Positions 31,898-40,923 of a stretch of DNA of 64,000 bases are shown piece by piece. The translations under genes were made by a program, and so were the position numbers. The notes beneath the pieces were generated by a model that was not told the origin of the DNA, ran no database searches, and worked only from the letters and a program-made list of their open reading frames with translations. The stretch's first letter is position 1, and the number at the start of each line of letters is the position of its first letter. This DNA comes from Thermococcus sp. (GTDB lineage Archaea > Methanobacteriota_B > Thermococci > Thermococcales > Thermococcaceae): positions 40,550 through 104,549 of the forward strand of contig NZ_JALSLB010000042.1 of NCBI RefSeq assembly GCF_026988555.1, in the 5' to 3' direction.

Positions 31898-33340
31898 TCA
31901 TTTCTTCAGGAAGTCAAAAAGCGTCGCTTGCTTGCCCTTCTTTTTTGAGGACTCTTCTTTACCTTTCCCAACTTCCTCAACGGCCTCAATCTCTTCCTCA
32001 GCCTTTTTCAGTTCTTCTTCGGTGACTTCCTCTCCCTTTCCAGTTGCCCCTGCGGCAGCAACGTGCTCCTCAAGTTGGTTTCTCTCCCCCTTGAGCTTCT
32101 TTTGAATGTTGAGGGTCTTCCCCCATATCCTCCGGGCCAGCTCTCCCTTCCCAGCTAGGAACTCCACCTCTTTCTCCGTCAGGTCGAGGTAGACGACGAA
32201 GTGGGCGGCCATCTCAGGGTCGTGCTCGAAGATGGACCTCAGATAGTTGATGGTTTCGAGGGCCTCAAGCTTGGCCATGTGCATCTCGGCCATGACCTTC
32301 TTTACTATAGAGTCCCTGAGCGTACGCTCTCCCTTGCTCTCGGTGAGGAGCTTAATCGTCTTGGGTGGGTAGATTCTGACGAAGCCCTTCTTCTTTACCC
32401 CTGCAACGGCAACCCCTGCCGTCATCATGTCTGTTGCGTATTTCCAGAGGCTGTAGTTCCCAGTTCTCTGCGCCCTGCCGAGGTGTATGTCGGCCCTGCT
32501 GAGTGCCTCATAGGCCCTCGCTATGTCCTCTGGTCTGTAGTAGACGTAGGGGAGGTTTTCGTCTATCCACTGGAGGAGCTCGTGGGGGAACATGTCAACG
32601 CCGAGAACAACCAGCTTGGCCTTCTTAGCGTTGTCGGTTGCGAAGAGCTGGGCCAAGGCCTGAAAGACGCTCTTCTCAACATCCCTGTAGGCAAGGACCT
32701 CCATAGCATCTTCCGTCCCACCCGTGACGACGGTTTGAAGGTCGTTGACCGCGGCCCTCAGGTCACCGCTGGCCCTCTTGGCTATCTCGTAGAGGAGCTC
32801 CTTGGGAACGGTCTTTTTTTCCGCGTGGAGTATCCGGACAAGGGCTTTTATCACGTCCCTCTGGGTCAAACGTTTGTAGTTCACCATCTGAACCTTTGCC
32901 CGTATCTCACGGGGAACCTCCCAGTAGCGGTTGGCGGCCAGAATTATGGGGTTCCTCGCACGGTCTATGAGCTTGCCTATCTCCCGCGCACCTCCCGGCT
33001 CGATATTGTCGGCCTCGTCGAGAAAGATGAGTTTTCTGTGCCGTCCCAGGATGTCCATGGTGTAAGCGGCCTGAACGTAGCGCTCTATCTTCTCGTACGT
33101 TCTCTCATCACTGGCGTTCAGTTCTATAACCTCAAAGCGGTGCTCGCGGGCAAGTGCGTATACCGTGCTGGTCTTTCCGGTCCCGGGAGGGCCCGCTATC
33201 AAAAGCGCCCGTTTTTTGGGGATCCCTCCCTTAAGCCACTCTTCAATCCACGCCCTGATGGCGTCCTTAGCTTTCTCCTGGTTGATAACGTCCGCCAGCT
33301 TCCTTGGCCGGTACTTCTCCACCCACGGAACCTCGGTCAT
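31898..33340 (-). CDS. rfcL: Replication factor C large subunit (clamp loader)
   Basis: RfcL loads the PCNA sliding clamp with four RfcS copies. The 480 residues have the AAA+ Walker A GPPGTGKT (about 50-57), Walker [10 protein letters not shown] and the helical collar. A Lys/Glu-rich tail ends in the PCNA-binding box [10 protein letters not shown]. No intein is present. The ATG is six bases after the rfcS stop, so they form one operon. Length and motifs are normal. Confidence 0.97.
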   Translation of the reverse strand: MTEVPWVEKYRPRKLADVINQEKAKDAIRAWIEEWLKGGIPKKRALLIAGPPGTGKTSTVYALAREHRFEVIELNASDERTYEKIERYVQAAYTMDILGRHRKLIFLDEADNIEPGGAREIGKLIDRARNPIILAANRYWEVPREIRAKVQMVNYKRLTQRDVIKALVRILHAEKKTVPKELLYEIAKRASGDLRAAVNDLQTVVTGGTEDAMEVLAYRDVEKSVFQALAQLFATDNAKKAKLVVLGVDMFPHELLQWIDENLPYVYYRPEDIARAYEALSRADIHLGRAQRTGNYSLWKYATDMMTAGVAVAGVKKKGFVRIYPPKTIKLLTESKGERTLRDSIVKKVMAEMHMAKLEALETINYLRSIFEHDPEMAAHFVVYLDLTEKEVEFLAGKGELARRIWGKTLNIQKKLKGERNQLEEHVAAAGATGKGEEVTEEELKKAEEEIEAVEEVGKGKEESSKKKGKQATLFDFLKK

Positions 33341-33346
33341 GGCCTA

Positions 33347-34327
33347 TCACTTGCCCATTATGGTGAACTGAGCCAGTAGGGCCTCAAGCTGTATCATCTC
33401 GTTGGCGCCCTCAACGAGTCTGAAGTTGTACTCCCCTATCTTATCCGCCAATGCCACTTTTTTGTCCTCGGGTATCGGGAGGTTGAACACCTCCTTGTGC
33501 ATCTGGATGAGGACGTCCTCACCGCTTAGACCCTGTTTGAGCAGTATCTCCCTGAGCTTCTCCCTGGCCTTCAGGAAGTCGCCTTCGAGGGCAAGCTTCA
33601 TCATATCACGCACGTCCTCGGGTCTCGCCCTACTGGCAACGAGGAAGACGTTTTCGTCGGTTATCGTCGTGTCCAGCGCAGCAGCGGCCTGCAGGACGTT
33701 TATTGCCCTTCTCATATCCCCTTCGGCAACGTACAGGAGGGCCTGGAGGCCATCTTCGGTTAGGGTAAGCCCCTCGCTCCCGGCTATGTACTCAATGCGC
33801 TCCGCCACGTCCTCGTCGTTGAGGGGTCTGAAGCGGAAGATGGCGCACCTGCTCTGGATGGGCTCGATTATCTTTGAGGAGTAGTTGCAACTGAGTATAA
33901 AGCGGACGTTGTTCGAGAACATCTCCATAGTCCTTCTCAGGGCCTGCTGGGCGTCTTGGGTTAGAGCGTCGGCCTCGTCCAAGAAGATTATCTTAAAGCT
34001 CGCTCCACCTATCGGCTTGGTTCTGGCGAACTCCTTCACCTTCTCGCGGATGACGTTTATACCGCGCTCGTCGCTCGCGTTAAGCTCAAGGAAGTTCGGC
34101 CTCCAGTGCTCACCAAAGAGCTCCCGTGATAATGCCAGAGCCGCCGTCGTCTTTCCGACTCCAGGGGGACCTGCGAAAAGCAGATGGGGCATGGAACCGG
34201 TTTTAGCGTAGTGCTTGAGCCTTTTGACGATGTGAGCCTGACCCACTATATCGTCCAGCCTTTCGGGCCGGTACTTTTCAACCCACGGTTTTTCGAGGAT
34301 TTTAACCTCATTAACCTCTTCCGGCAT
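33347..34327 (-). CDS. rfcS: Replication factor C small subunit (clamp loader)
   Basis: The protein is 326 residues, with Walker A GPPGVGKT and Walker B IIFLDEAD. The arginine-finger motif is in [16 protein letters not shown], in the SRC form. The C-terminal collar is complete. The ATG at 34327 follows GGGTGATG; the in-frame GTG and ATG just upstream are part of that site. The gene has no intein, whereas T. kodakarensis and P. furiosus versions are interrupted, so the insertion sites are empty here. Its promoter lies in the gap before the divergent kbl gene. Confidence 0.97.
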   Translation of the reverse strand: MPEEVNEVKILEKPWVEKYRPERLDDIVGQAHIVKRLKHYAKTGSMPHLLFAGPPGVGKTTAALALSRELFGEHWRPNFLELNASDERGINVIREKVKEFARTKPIGGASFKIIFLDEADALTQDAQQALRRTMEMFSNNVRFILSCNYSSKIIEPIQSRCAIFRFRPLNDEDVAERIEYIAGSEGLTLTEDGLQALLYVAEGDMRRAINVLQAAAALDTTITDENVFLVASRARPEDVRDMMKLALEGDFLKAREKLREILLKQGLSGEDVLIQMHKEVFNLPIPEDKKVALADKIGEYNFRLVEGANEMIQLEALLAQFTIMGK

Positions 34328-34451
34328 ATTCATCACCCTGTCTAAGCCCTATGGTACTTGGTGGTATTAAGCCTTTTGCTGTCCTGATGGACACATCGGT
34401 TCGGGTGCAAAACTTTTATACCTCAATGACCAAAAGTCATCGGTGGTTTTC

Positions 34452-35639
34452 ATGGCCAAGCTTGACTGGATTACTGAGGAACTGAAGGAGCTTAAGGAGA
34501 AGGGCCTCTACGTGACTATAAGGAAGCTTGAGAGCTCCCAGGGCCCATGGATCGTTGTCGACGGAAAGCGCGTTCTGAACATGTGTTCGAACAACTACCT
34601 CGGCCTAGCCGCACACCCCAAAATAAAGGAGGCCGCCATAAGGGCCATCCTCGACTACGGCGTCGGTGCGGGAGCGGTTAGGACCATAGCCGGAACGATG
34701 GAGCTTCACGTGGAGCTTGAGGAGAAGCTCGCCAAGTTCAAGAAGAGGGAGGCAGCAATACTCTTCCAGAGCGGTTACAACGCCAACCTTGGAGCTCTTA
34801 GCGCCCTTCTAACCAAGAAGGATGATGGTGTCTTCATCAGCGAGGAACTCAACCATGCAAGCATCATAGACGGAATGCGCCTCAGCGGCGCCCCAAAGGT
34901 CATATACAAGCACCTCGACACAGAAGACCTTGAGAGAAGGCTCAAGGAAAACAGGGACAAGAAGAAGAAAATCATAGTCAGCGACGGTGTCTTCTCGATG
35001 GATGGTGACCTAGCGCCGGTTCCAGAGATGGCGGAGCTGGCAGAGCAGTACGATGCGATGCTCTACATAGACGACGCCCACGGTGAGGGTGTCCTCGGAG
35101 ACAGCGGAAGGGGTATAGTTGACCACTTCAAGCTCCATGAAAAGGTTGATTTCGAGATGGGTACACTGAGCAAGGCCTTCGGTGTCATAGGCGGCTACGT
35201 CGCCGGACCGGAGGAGGCCGTAGAGTACCTCAGACAGAGGGGAAGGCCGTTCCTCTTCTCAAGCGCACCGAACCCGCCCGACGTCGCCGCGGCCATTGCA
35301 GCCGTTGAGATACTCCAGCACAGCGACGAGCTCGTCAAGAAGCTCTGGGACAACACCCACTTCCTCCAGAACGGACTTAAAGAGCTCGGCTATGACATAG
35401 GCGGGACCAAGCACCCGATTACACCGGTCATGCTCTACGACGAGAAGACCGCCCAGGAGTTCAGCAGACGGCTGTACGCGGAGTACAACATCTTCGCACA
35501 GGCGATAGTCTACCCGACCGTCCCGCTCGGAACCGCGAGAATAAGGCTCGAACCTTCCGCCGCACACTCCAAGGAGGATTTGCAGTACGTTCTGGATGCC
35601 TTCGAGGACCTCGGAAAGAAGACGGGCTTTCTGAAGTGA
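34452..35639 (+). CDS. kbl: Alpha-oxoamine synthase / 2-amino-3-ketobutyrate CoA ligase
   Basis: This is a PLP enzyme that condenses an amino acid (glycine or alanine) with an acyl-CoA, or cleaves 2-amino-3-oxobutyrate to glycine and acetyl-CoA. The 395 residues show CSNNYLGLA, the cofactor segment YIDDAHGEGVLG and the Schiff-base lysine in GTLSKAFG, then GYVAG. The substrate cannot be fixed from sequence: threonine breakdown is the usual assignment, but the Thermococcus orthologue is known as a broader oxoamine synthase. A TATA (34413-34421) and GGTGG precede the ATG. A T-rich stretch after the stop (35641-35680) probably ends the transcript. Confidence 0.88.
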   Translation: MAKLDWITEELKELKEKGLYVTIRKLESSQGPWIVVDGKRVLNMCSNNYLGLAAHPKIKEAAIRAILDYGVGAGAVRTIAGTMELHVELEEKLAKFKKREAAILFQSGYNANLGALSALLTKKDDGVFISEELNHASIIDGMRLSGAPKVIYKHLDTEDLERRLKENRDKKKKIIVSDGVFSMDGDLAPVPEMAELAEQYDAMLYIDDAHGEGVLGDSGRGIVDHFKLHEKVDFEMGTLSKAFGVIGGYVAGPEEAVEYLRQRGRPFLFSSAPNPPDVAAAIAAVEILQHSDELVKKLWDNTHFLQNGLKELGYDIGGTKHPITPVMLYDEKTAQEFSRRLYAEYNIFAQAIVYPTVPLGTARIRLEPSAAHSKEDLQYVLDAFEDLGKKTGFLK

Positions 35640-35710
35640 GGTTTTGTCGTTCTTCTTTTTACCCTCTCATTTTAGTCTACACACAGGCAGTTGTGGCCTA
35701 AGGATCACCG

Positions 35711-35850
35711 GTTGTATCACCATGCAGCTCCCTTACTCTGGCTTATTTTGACTCATTCTAAGAGGAAATATCAAGTTAGAATAAATTCACACTTGAAAGA
35801 AAAAAGAAATAAATCTTACTAATGATAAAAAGAAAAAGTTATAAAGCAGA
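35711..35850 (+). promoter_or_regulatory. Duplicated promoter region, copy B
   Basis: The blocks match copy A (28201-28340) in the same order. The hairpin GTTGTAT-CACC-ATGCAGC keeps all base pairs through G.U changes. Then come TTACTCTGGCTT, TTCTAAGAG, TTAGAAT and ACACTTGAAA, and the TATA GTTATAAAG (35838-35846). It drives the membrane protein array starting at 35898. Confidence 0.75.
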
Positions 35851-35897
35851 GTTTAATAGCAGACATTACAGGGTACAAACCATGAGAGGGGGATACC

Positions 35898-36185
35898 ATG
35901 AAGTCTAAGGTTTGGAACGGGCTTATAGCCGGGACCACGGGCTTTTTTCTCATTTTGTTCCTTTGTTCGCGAGAATACTTTATAAGGCATCATCTAATAC
36001 CCGTCTCTTTTGCGGTGCTTGGAGTGCTCGGGTGCTTAAGGGCATATGAATCATACAAGTCCGGAAACAGTTCAAGACTCCAGCTGTATGGAACGCTCGT
36101 GTTGGCGGTAACTTTTATCCTCATTGGCATCTGGATGGGTAGTGTGGCAAACAGAGTATTACTGCATACAGGAGGCGGCACGTGA
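35898..36185 (+). CDS. Small membrane protein, function unknown
   Basis: The 95-residue product has three hydrophobic segments (about 8-24, 33-48, 64-84), separated by short basic loops with RHH and SYKSGNSSR. No family is recognised. The ATG follows AGAGGGGGA. It is the first gene of an AT-rich array under promoter copy B, which resembles the promoter of the secreted-protein/ABC island. An immunity role for that island is a guess from the promoter only. Confidence 0.65.
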   Translation: MKSKVWNGLIAGTTGFFLILFLCSREYFIRHHLIPVSFAVLGVLGCLRAYESYKSGNSSRLQLYGTLVLAVTFILIGIWMGSVANRVLLHTGGGT

Positions 36186-36229
36186 GAGGCGTTGATGTCC
36201 ATCCAATCGGCTTTATGAGGTGAATTAAA

Positions 36230-36517
36230 ATGCTATTTCCCATTTTTCTTGTGTCGATAATGATTTCGTTTACGCCGGCAACTGCTGTAATTGGTGGTAT
36301 TACTGCATTCATAGTGTATCGGATAATGAAGAAGAAAGCACCTAATTTGTATACAGAAGTAGCCTCTATTATCGGGTTATTAGTTGGGGCGGGGACTGGA
36401 GTGCTGATTTATGGTAAGGATCAATACGTCCATCAATGGCACTCCCTGTGGTGGATACCAAGCCTATGGCTCATAGGGTCGCTGATCGGATTAATAGTAA
36501 GTCTAACAAGGAGGTAG
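36230..36517 (+). CDS. Small membrane protein, function unknown
   Basis: The 95-residue product has three hydrophobic segments: 4-28, 45-62 and a Trp-rich third (WWIPSLWLIGSLIGLIVSL). A basic loop RIMKKK separates the first two. It may be related in plan to the next gene, which also has a Trp-containing loop before the last helix (FQWWNP against SLWWIP). The ATG follows GAGGTGA. Function unknown. Confidence 0.65.
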   Translation: MLFPIFLVSIMISFTPATAVIGGITAFIVYRIMKKKAPNLYTEVASIIGLLVGAGTGVLIYGKDQYVHQWHSLWWIPSLWLIGSLIGLIVSLTRR

Positions 36518-36522
36518 CGAAA

Positions 36523-36870
36523 ATGAAGAATAAACCAGAAAAGGCAATATCTTTCATTGAGGGATTTTTTGTTACCTCCAACCCCTGGCTCGCCATTATA
36601 GCGGGCGCAATGGCAAGTCTGACCAGGAGGGAGAACAGATACTACTCAAAAGAAGAAACAAGCATTGCCTTTCTTATTGGGACATTAAGTGGTTTCCTTT
36701 GCGGCTTAGTTGGGTTCAGAGGGAGTTATTTCCAATGGTGGAATCCCTATTCGAAAGGTATCCTATCGTCTCTAATCGGAGTCAAATTATGGATTCCTGC
36801 TGTCATGATTGGACTTGCACTCCGGGAAATCCTCAGGGGGCCCAAAGATGAAGATGAGAAGAGAGGTTAA
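36523..36870 (+). CDS. Small membrane protein, function unknown
   Basis: The 115-residue product has three hydrophobic stretches and a polar Arg/Glu loop (TRRENRYYSKEET). The array-typical WWNP precedes the last helix, and the C-terminus is charged. The ATG follows GGAGGT, which lies in the end of the preceding gene. It overlaps the next gene by 23 bases. It may be a diverged paralogue of the 36230 product. The longer in-frame reading upstream is a shadow of that gene. Confidence 0.65.
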   Translation: MKNKPEKAISFIEGFFVTSNPWLAIIAGAMASLTRRENRYYSKEETSIAFLIGTLSGFLCGLVGFRGSYFQWWNPYSKGILSSLIGVKLWIPAVMIGLALREILRGPKDEDEKRG

Positions 36871-37381
36871 ATGGATGTTGGCCCTTTGGGCATTAGGTGA
36901 AGGGGTATACTCATACCAGCTCGTGGGCTTTTATTACCTGCTGAGGGTTTTTAACGCTCCTCTGTCCCGTTTGTGGTTACCCCTACTGATTAACGGCCTC
37001 AGATTTACCCTCCAATCACTAATTTTACTTGGAGTTTTAAATCTGGTCTTGAAGAAAGTGCCCTCTCTCAAGCTTTACGCGCTTTATTCAACTCCCCTGG
37101 CAATTGCAGGACTCAGCAGTGCAGTGCTCCGATTAAGCCTTCCCTCAGAGATAGGGCTTAGAACTCTTTTAGAGCAACTCCTATTGCTTGTAGGGTTTAT
37201 CCTTCTAGTCATTGGACTAATCAGGTACTATTCTAAAGAATTTAAAGAAAAGAAAATTAATTGCACACATTACCACACCAATCTTGGCAATAGCGGCATT
37301 TTGGATACTTATACCAATCCCACTTTGAGGTTAGATCATGAAGCGCTGGGAAAATATTTTCCATCCATTACTTCCTCCTGA
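36848..37381 (+). CDS. Membrane protein with doubtful C-terminus
   Basis: The first 135 or so residues contain four hydrophobic helices and look like a real membrane protein. The last 45 residues are polar and unlike a membrane protein. In the same stretch another frame encodes a hydrophobic helix (HITTPILAIAAFWILIP) ending in TGA near 37337. A slip in the A-rich run near 37245-37262 would join the two. The gene is therefore probably frameshifted, or its true end is different. The ATG at 36848 has GGGGGGCCC upstream. Confidence 0.5.
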   Translation: MKMRREVKWMLALWALGEGVYSYQLVGFYYLLRVFNAPLSRLWLPLLINGLRFTLQSLILLGVLNLVLKKVPSLKLYALYSTPLAIAGLSSAVLRLSLPSEIGLRTLLEQLLLLVGFILLVIGLIRYYSKEFKEKKINCTHYHTNLGNSGILDTYTNPTLRLDHEALGKYFPSITSS

Positions 37382-37430
37382 TGGCGTTCGCCTTTGACTT
37401 CTCACAGGAAGTAATCGCCAGAGGACATTG
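37338..37430 (+). pseudogene. Remnant of a further array gene
   Basis: GAGGT followed by an ATG-AAG start (37338), like the other array genes, opens a frame (start MKRWENIF) that stops after 19 codons. The neighbouring frame continues with a plausible membrane sequence (FLLMAFAFDFSQEVIARGH) to a TGA near 37430. This looks like a short gene or gene start broken by a frameshift. Chance cannot be excluded. Confidence 0.35.
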
Positions 37431-37531
37431 ATTCGACGGTAACTCATCCAATTATCAGAAGGGGAAACCTCTTTATATCCTCAGCAACTCAGTCCACATT
37501 GAAGAAGCATACGTCTCATCGGGTGATAAGA

Positions 37532-37957
37532 ATGGGGAGGGCTAATACCTTAATTTTCTCCTTTTTTCTCATTTCCATCCTCTGCACAGGTACTTACCTT
37601 CACTGGACGAATCAAAACTCCCAATTCAACTCCCTCATCGGCCAATACCCACACTTCCTCGGCGGGATTTTCACGGGGAATTCTACATACTACGAGTACT
37701 ACCAGGTAAACGCCAGCGGGAAAGAGCGTTATTACCTCGTCGTCAGGGCAGAGAACAGCAAAGTGCTGAAAATCCGGGAGATTTCGTACAGCGACTACCT
37801 CGTCTACACCGGCAGAGCATTGGATATGGCGCGCTCATACGTTGCTGGAATAGTCACGGTTGATTTAAGCTCGGGAAACGTCACTCTAAAAGAAGTTCCC
37901 TTCGACGAACTCCCAAAATGGGTTCAAGGGGCCGTGAAAGTTCTGGGCGGAAAATAA
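37532..37957 (+). CDS. Membrane-anchored extracellular protein, function unknown
   Basis: The 141-residue product has one N-terminal helix (about 6-24) serving as signal or anchor. A soluble outer domain with sequons NST, NAS and NVT and the segment YYEYYQVNASGKERYYLVVR follows. No family recognised. The ATG at 37532 follows GGGTGAT; a TATA CTTTATATCC (37471-37480) lies at a suitable distance. It has its own promoter, different from copies A and B, and ends 7 bases from the convergent endA. Confidence 0.65.
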   Translation: MGRANTLIFSFFLISILCTGTYLHWTNQNSQFNSLIGQYPHFLGGIFTGNSTYYEYYQVNASGKERYYLVVRAENSKVLKIREISYSDYLVYTGRALDMARSYVAGIVTVDLSSGNVTLKEVPFDELPKWVQGAVKVLGGK

Positions 37958-37964
37958 AAGTGTT

Positions 37965-38480
37965 TCAAAACTTCACCCACTCCACCTTGTAGTACACAAC
38001 GTCGTTGTCCTCGTCAACGACGGCCATCACCATGTTCTTCCTGACGCCGTGGGCAACCCTCACGCGCGCCGTTATATCATTGGGGCTAAAGCGGAGGTTC
38101 TCCGGAACCACCCAGATGAGCCACTGGGAATGCTCGTCCATCCCCCTCCTGTAAACGCGGAAGTGCGAGCCGAACTTCAGGGCAGACTTCACCGTGTACC
38201 CCCTGTCGCGCAGGTCGGTGTAAACCAGGAGCTTTATGTCGAACTGGTCGTCCTTTTTCCTGCCGAGTTCGACCAGCTCCTGGAAGGAAAGCTCTTCTTC
38301 ACCGTCGAAAACCATTATCTTCCCCTTTTCCACCAGATAGGCAGCTTCTATCAGTGAAAGGAAGAGCTTCCCGTTCACGACCTCTCCGAAGTAGCGCTTG
38401 TTGTAAAACTGGTTTATAGCTTTTTCACGTTCGCTGAAGACTCTGTCCCCACTGAGCTGAAAGACTATCGGCTCCTTCAA
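37965..38480 (-). CDS. endA: tRNA-splicing endonuclease
   Basis: The enzyme cuts bulge-helix-bulge motifs in pre-tRNAs and rRNA precursors, such as the stems seen here around 16S and 23S. The 171-residue homodimer-type enzyme has the catalytic Tyr in HFRVYRRG, His in DEHSQW and Lys in HGVRKNM, plus the conserved GYTVKSALKFG. I chose a TTG start at 38480. It overlaps the rimI stop as TTGA, has GGGAGG just upstream and gives the usual N-terminus; a GTG at 38495 would add five residues. Confidence 0.93.
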   Translation of the reverse strand: MKEPIVFQLSGDRVFSEREKAINQFYNKRYFGEVVNGKLFLSLIEAAYLVEKGKIMVFDGEEELSFQELVELGRKKDDQFDIKLLVYTDLRDRGYTVKSALKFGSHFRVYRRGMDEHSQWLIWVVPENLRFSPNDITARVRVAHGVRKNMVMAVVDEDNDVVYYKVEWVKF

Positions 38481-38980
38481 TTCCTCCCACCCCACTCCTC
38501 GACGGGAAGGAGCATGTAGTAGGCATCCTCGCCGTCGGAGTAATAGCCCATAACCCTCTTAATCCTCCTGAAGCCGAAGCGTTCGTAGAGTTTTATAGCG
38601 TTTTGGTTGCTCACCCTCACCTCGAGTCCGATCCATTTTGCACCCCTCGCCGCCAGCCTCTCTATGACCTCGGTAAGGAGGGCAGAACCTATGCCGTTGC
38701 CCCGGTACGCCGAGTCGACTGCTATGCTCATGATGTGCCCCTCGAGATCCGGCCGCAGATATGCCATGACGTAGCCGATGATCCTGCCGTTGTACTCGGC
38801 CACGAGGAACGTATCCGGGTTGTTCTCAAGGAAGACGAGAAAAACGCCACGTGGATACTGCTCCCTGAACGAGGCCCTCTCTATCCTAACGATCTCCGGC
38901 ATGTCGAAGAGCTTCGCGGGTCTCACTACCACCATCGATAGGGGCAGTCGACCCCCGAATTCTCGGCTGGAGGTGCTCAT
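38477..38980 (-). CDS. rimI: N-alpha-acetyltransferase RimI/Ard1-like
   Basis: This GNAT acetyltransferase modifies protein N-termini; the archaeal form is broad in specificity. The 167 residues show the acetyl-CoA site [10 protein letters not shown] and the typical [15 protein letters not shown]. The ATG at 38980 has no ribosome site, but a minus-strand TATA (39001-39009) is centred 25 bases upstream, so the mRNA is leaderless. The first 15 residues are a non-conserved lead before [11 protein letters not shown]. It is coupled to endA. Confidence 0.92.
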   Translation of the reverse strand: MSTSSREFGGRLPLSMVVVRPAKLFDMPEIVRIERASFREQYPRGVFLVFLENNPDTFLVAEYNGRIIGYVMAYLRPDLEGHIMSIAVDSAYRGNGIGSALLTEVIERLAARGAKWIGLEVRVSNQNAIKLYERFGFRRIKRVMGYYSDGEDAYYMLLPVEEWGGRN

Positions 38981-39138
38981 GTTCTAAAGTACTCGGGAAG
39001 CTTTTTAATCCTGTCGGGGTTACCCAAAACGCAGAGGGGGTATCGGATTATTCAACCAGCCCTCAACACCGAAGGCGCTTTTCAAGAGGAAAAAGTAAAC
39101 CTTATAGCCATCGACGGGAAACTAACGGCGGTGGTGAC

Positions 39139-40914
39139 ATGAGGATTAGGGAGGAAGAGGTTGGAATAGTGACTGGTGAAGCGAGCGTTAATTCTTTCCA
39201 GTTCTACGCCCAGCCGGACGTTGACTTAAAGTTCGGGGATTTCGTGGTTGCGAAGCTGTGTAAGGAGTCCCGCGAGAGAGAGTGCAGATGGAGCGACGAT
39301 ACTGAGTGGGTTATAGGAACAGTTCGTGGACTAAAGAACATAAACTGGCTCCTCAGTGAGGGGAAGAGCACCTACCACTCCCTTGAACTAGACATAAGGG
39401 AGTACGGTGAGAGCATAGGAGAAAACGAGGCCATGATCGTGAGCGTCCGGGTCCTCGGAAGGGTCAAGGTAGACGGCGAGCGGGCGGAGGTGGTCCCCAA
39501 CCGCGTGCCCATCCCGAACGGGAACAGGGTTTACAGGGCCAGTTCGGAGCTTCTTAAGGCCATTTACTACGGGGGAAAAGCGTCCATAGAGTTAGGGAAT
39601 CTCCTCCTGAGGGAGGACGTACCGATATACCTCGACGCAAACGAACTTGTATCAAGGCACTTCGCCGTCCTAGCAGTCACAGGAGCGGGTAAGTCCAACG
39701 CCGTTTCCGTGCTCATAGGTGAGACAGTTAACAAGCTCAGGGGGACAGTGGTTGTCCTCGACCCACACGGTGACTACACGAAACTCAGGCTGCCCGGAAC
39801 AGGTAGGGAGTACGTGAAGCTCATCGAGGCCAAGATCACCCCGGAGGAGATGGACAGCGAAGAGCTGGCGGACCTTATAGAGGTCGCCAGAAACGCAACG
39901 ATACAGAGAGAGTTCCTAGCAAAGGCCTGGGAAACCGTTAGACATGAAAACCAAGGCGTGGGGGGACGCGAGCTCATAGAGCGCCTGATGGAAACGATAA
40001 ACGAGTGGATAAGAAACAGGGCCACGTATTTCTGGGACGAGGGGAAGGGAGGCTACATCACGGAGGATCTGAAGGGCGAACGTATAGAGACACTGCGTGG
40101 GGTTGTCTATAGAATAAGGCGATTTTTACGGAACTATGGTTCCCTTCTGACGAGTGAGGACCTGGTGTCCCAAATAGAGAGCGGAAAGGCCAACGTTATC
40201 GACCTGGGCCCCTTGGACGAGGGACAGATGAAGGTCGTCGTCGGCAAGCTCCTCGGGAAGGTGTTTGAAACCCGCCTAGACTACGAAAAGGCCAGAAAAA
40301 CCATCTCCAGGCTGAAGGACGACCTAGCAGAGAACCACAACTCGGCAACAGCGGATAGGATAATGGAGCTGGAGTCGTTTATGAGGGCCATCGAAAGGAG
40401 GAGCCCTGCCCTCGCGGAACCTATACTCATAATAGTAGAAGAAGCACACATCTTCGCACCGCAGGGAGAACACAACGATGCTGTCCGTACACTTAGCAGG
40501 ATAGCCCGTGAAGGACGTAAGTTCGGTGTGGGGCTGGGCATTGTCTCCCAGAGACCTAACAAGCTCAACGAAGACGTCCTAAGCCAGACAAACACCAAAA
40601 TAATCCTCCGTATAGTCAACCCCAAGGATCAGGACTACGTGCTCAAGGCCAGTGAACAGCTGAGCTCTGACCTTCTGGGCGATATCGCCTCCCTCGGGAA
40701 GGGGGAGGCCGTCATAGTTGGCCAGGCAATAAGCCTGCCGGCCCTTGTGAAGATACACCACTTCAAGTCCCTCTGCGAAAAAGGGATATGCGGAGACTAT
40801 GGTGGGGAGGACATCGGCATCGTGAACCGCTGGCTGGAGAGGGTAAAACGGGAAGAGGAGGAGAAGAGGCTTGAGGAGATCTACGAGGAGGAAGGCGTTG
40901 ACATCGATTTCTGA
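39139..40914 (+). CDS. herA: DNA double-strand break repair helicase HerA
   Basis: HerA is a hexameric bipolar translocase that drives NurA during resection. The 591 residues contain the N-terminal HAS-barrel (about 1-120), the FtsK-like ATPase with Walker A VTGAGKSN (about 178-185) and Walker [10 protein letters not shown]. The arginine-rich [12 protein letters not shown] and [16 protein letters not shown] follow. The ATG follows GGTGGTGAC. It is the first gene of the herA-mre11-rad50-nurA operon; the next ATG is 10 bases after its stop. Confidence 0.97.
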   Translation: MRIREEEVGIVTGEASVNSFQFYAQPDVDLKFGDFVVAKLCKESRERECRWSDDTEWVIGTVRGLKNINWLLSEGKSTYHSLELDIREYGESIGENEAMIVSVRVLGRVKVDGERAEVVPNRVPIPNGNRVYRASSELLKAIYYGGKASIELGNLLLREDVPIYLDANELVSRHFAVLAVTGAGKSNAVSVLIGETVNKLRGTVVVLDPHGDYTKLRLPGTGREYVKLIEAKITPEEMDSEELADLIEVARNATIQREFLAKAWETVRHENQGVGGRELIERLMETINEWIRNRATYFWDEGKGGYITEDLKGERIETLRGVVYRIRRFLRNYGSLLTSEDLVSQIESGKANVIDLGPLDEGQMKVVVGKLLGKVFETRLDYEKARKTISRLKDDLAENHNSATADRIMELESFMRAIERRSPALAEPILIIVEEAHIFAPQGEHNDAVRTLSRIAREGRKFGVGLGIVSQRPNKLNEDVLSQTNTKIILRIVNPKDQDYVLKASEQLSSDLLGDIASLGKGEAVIVGQAISLPALVKIHHFKSLCEKGICGDYGGEDIGIVNRWLERVKREEEEKRLEEIYEEEGVDIDF

Positions 40915-40923
40915 GGTGTTCGC

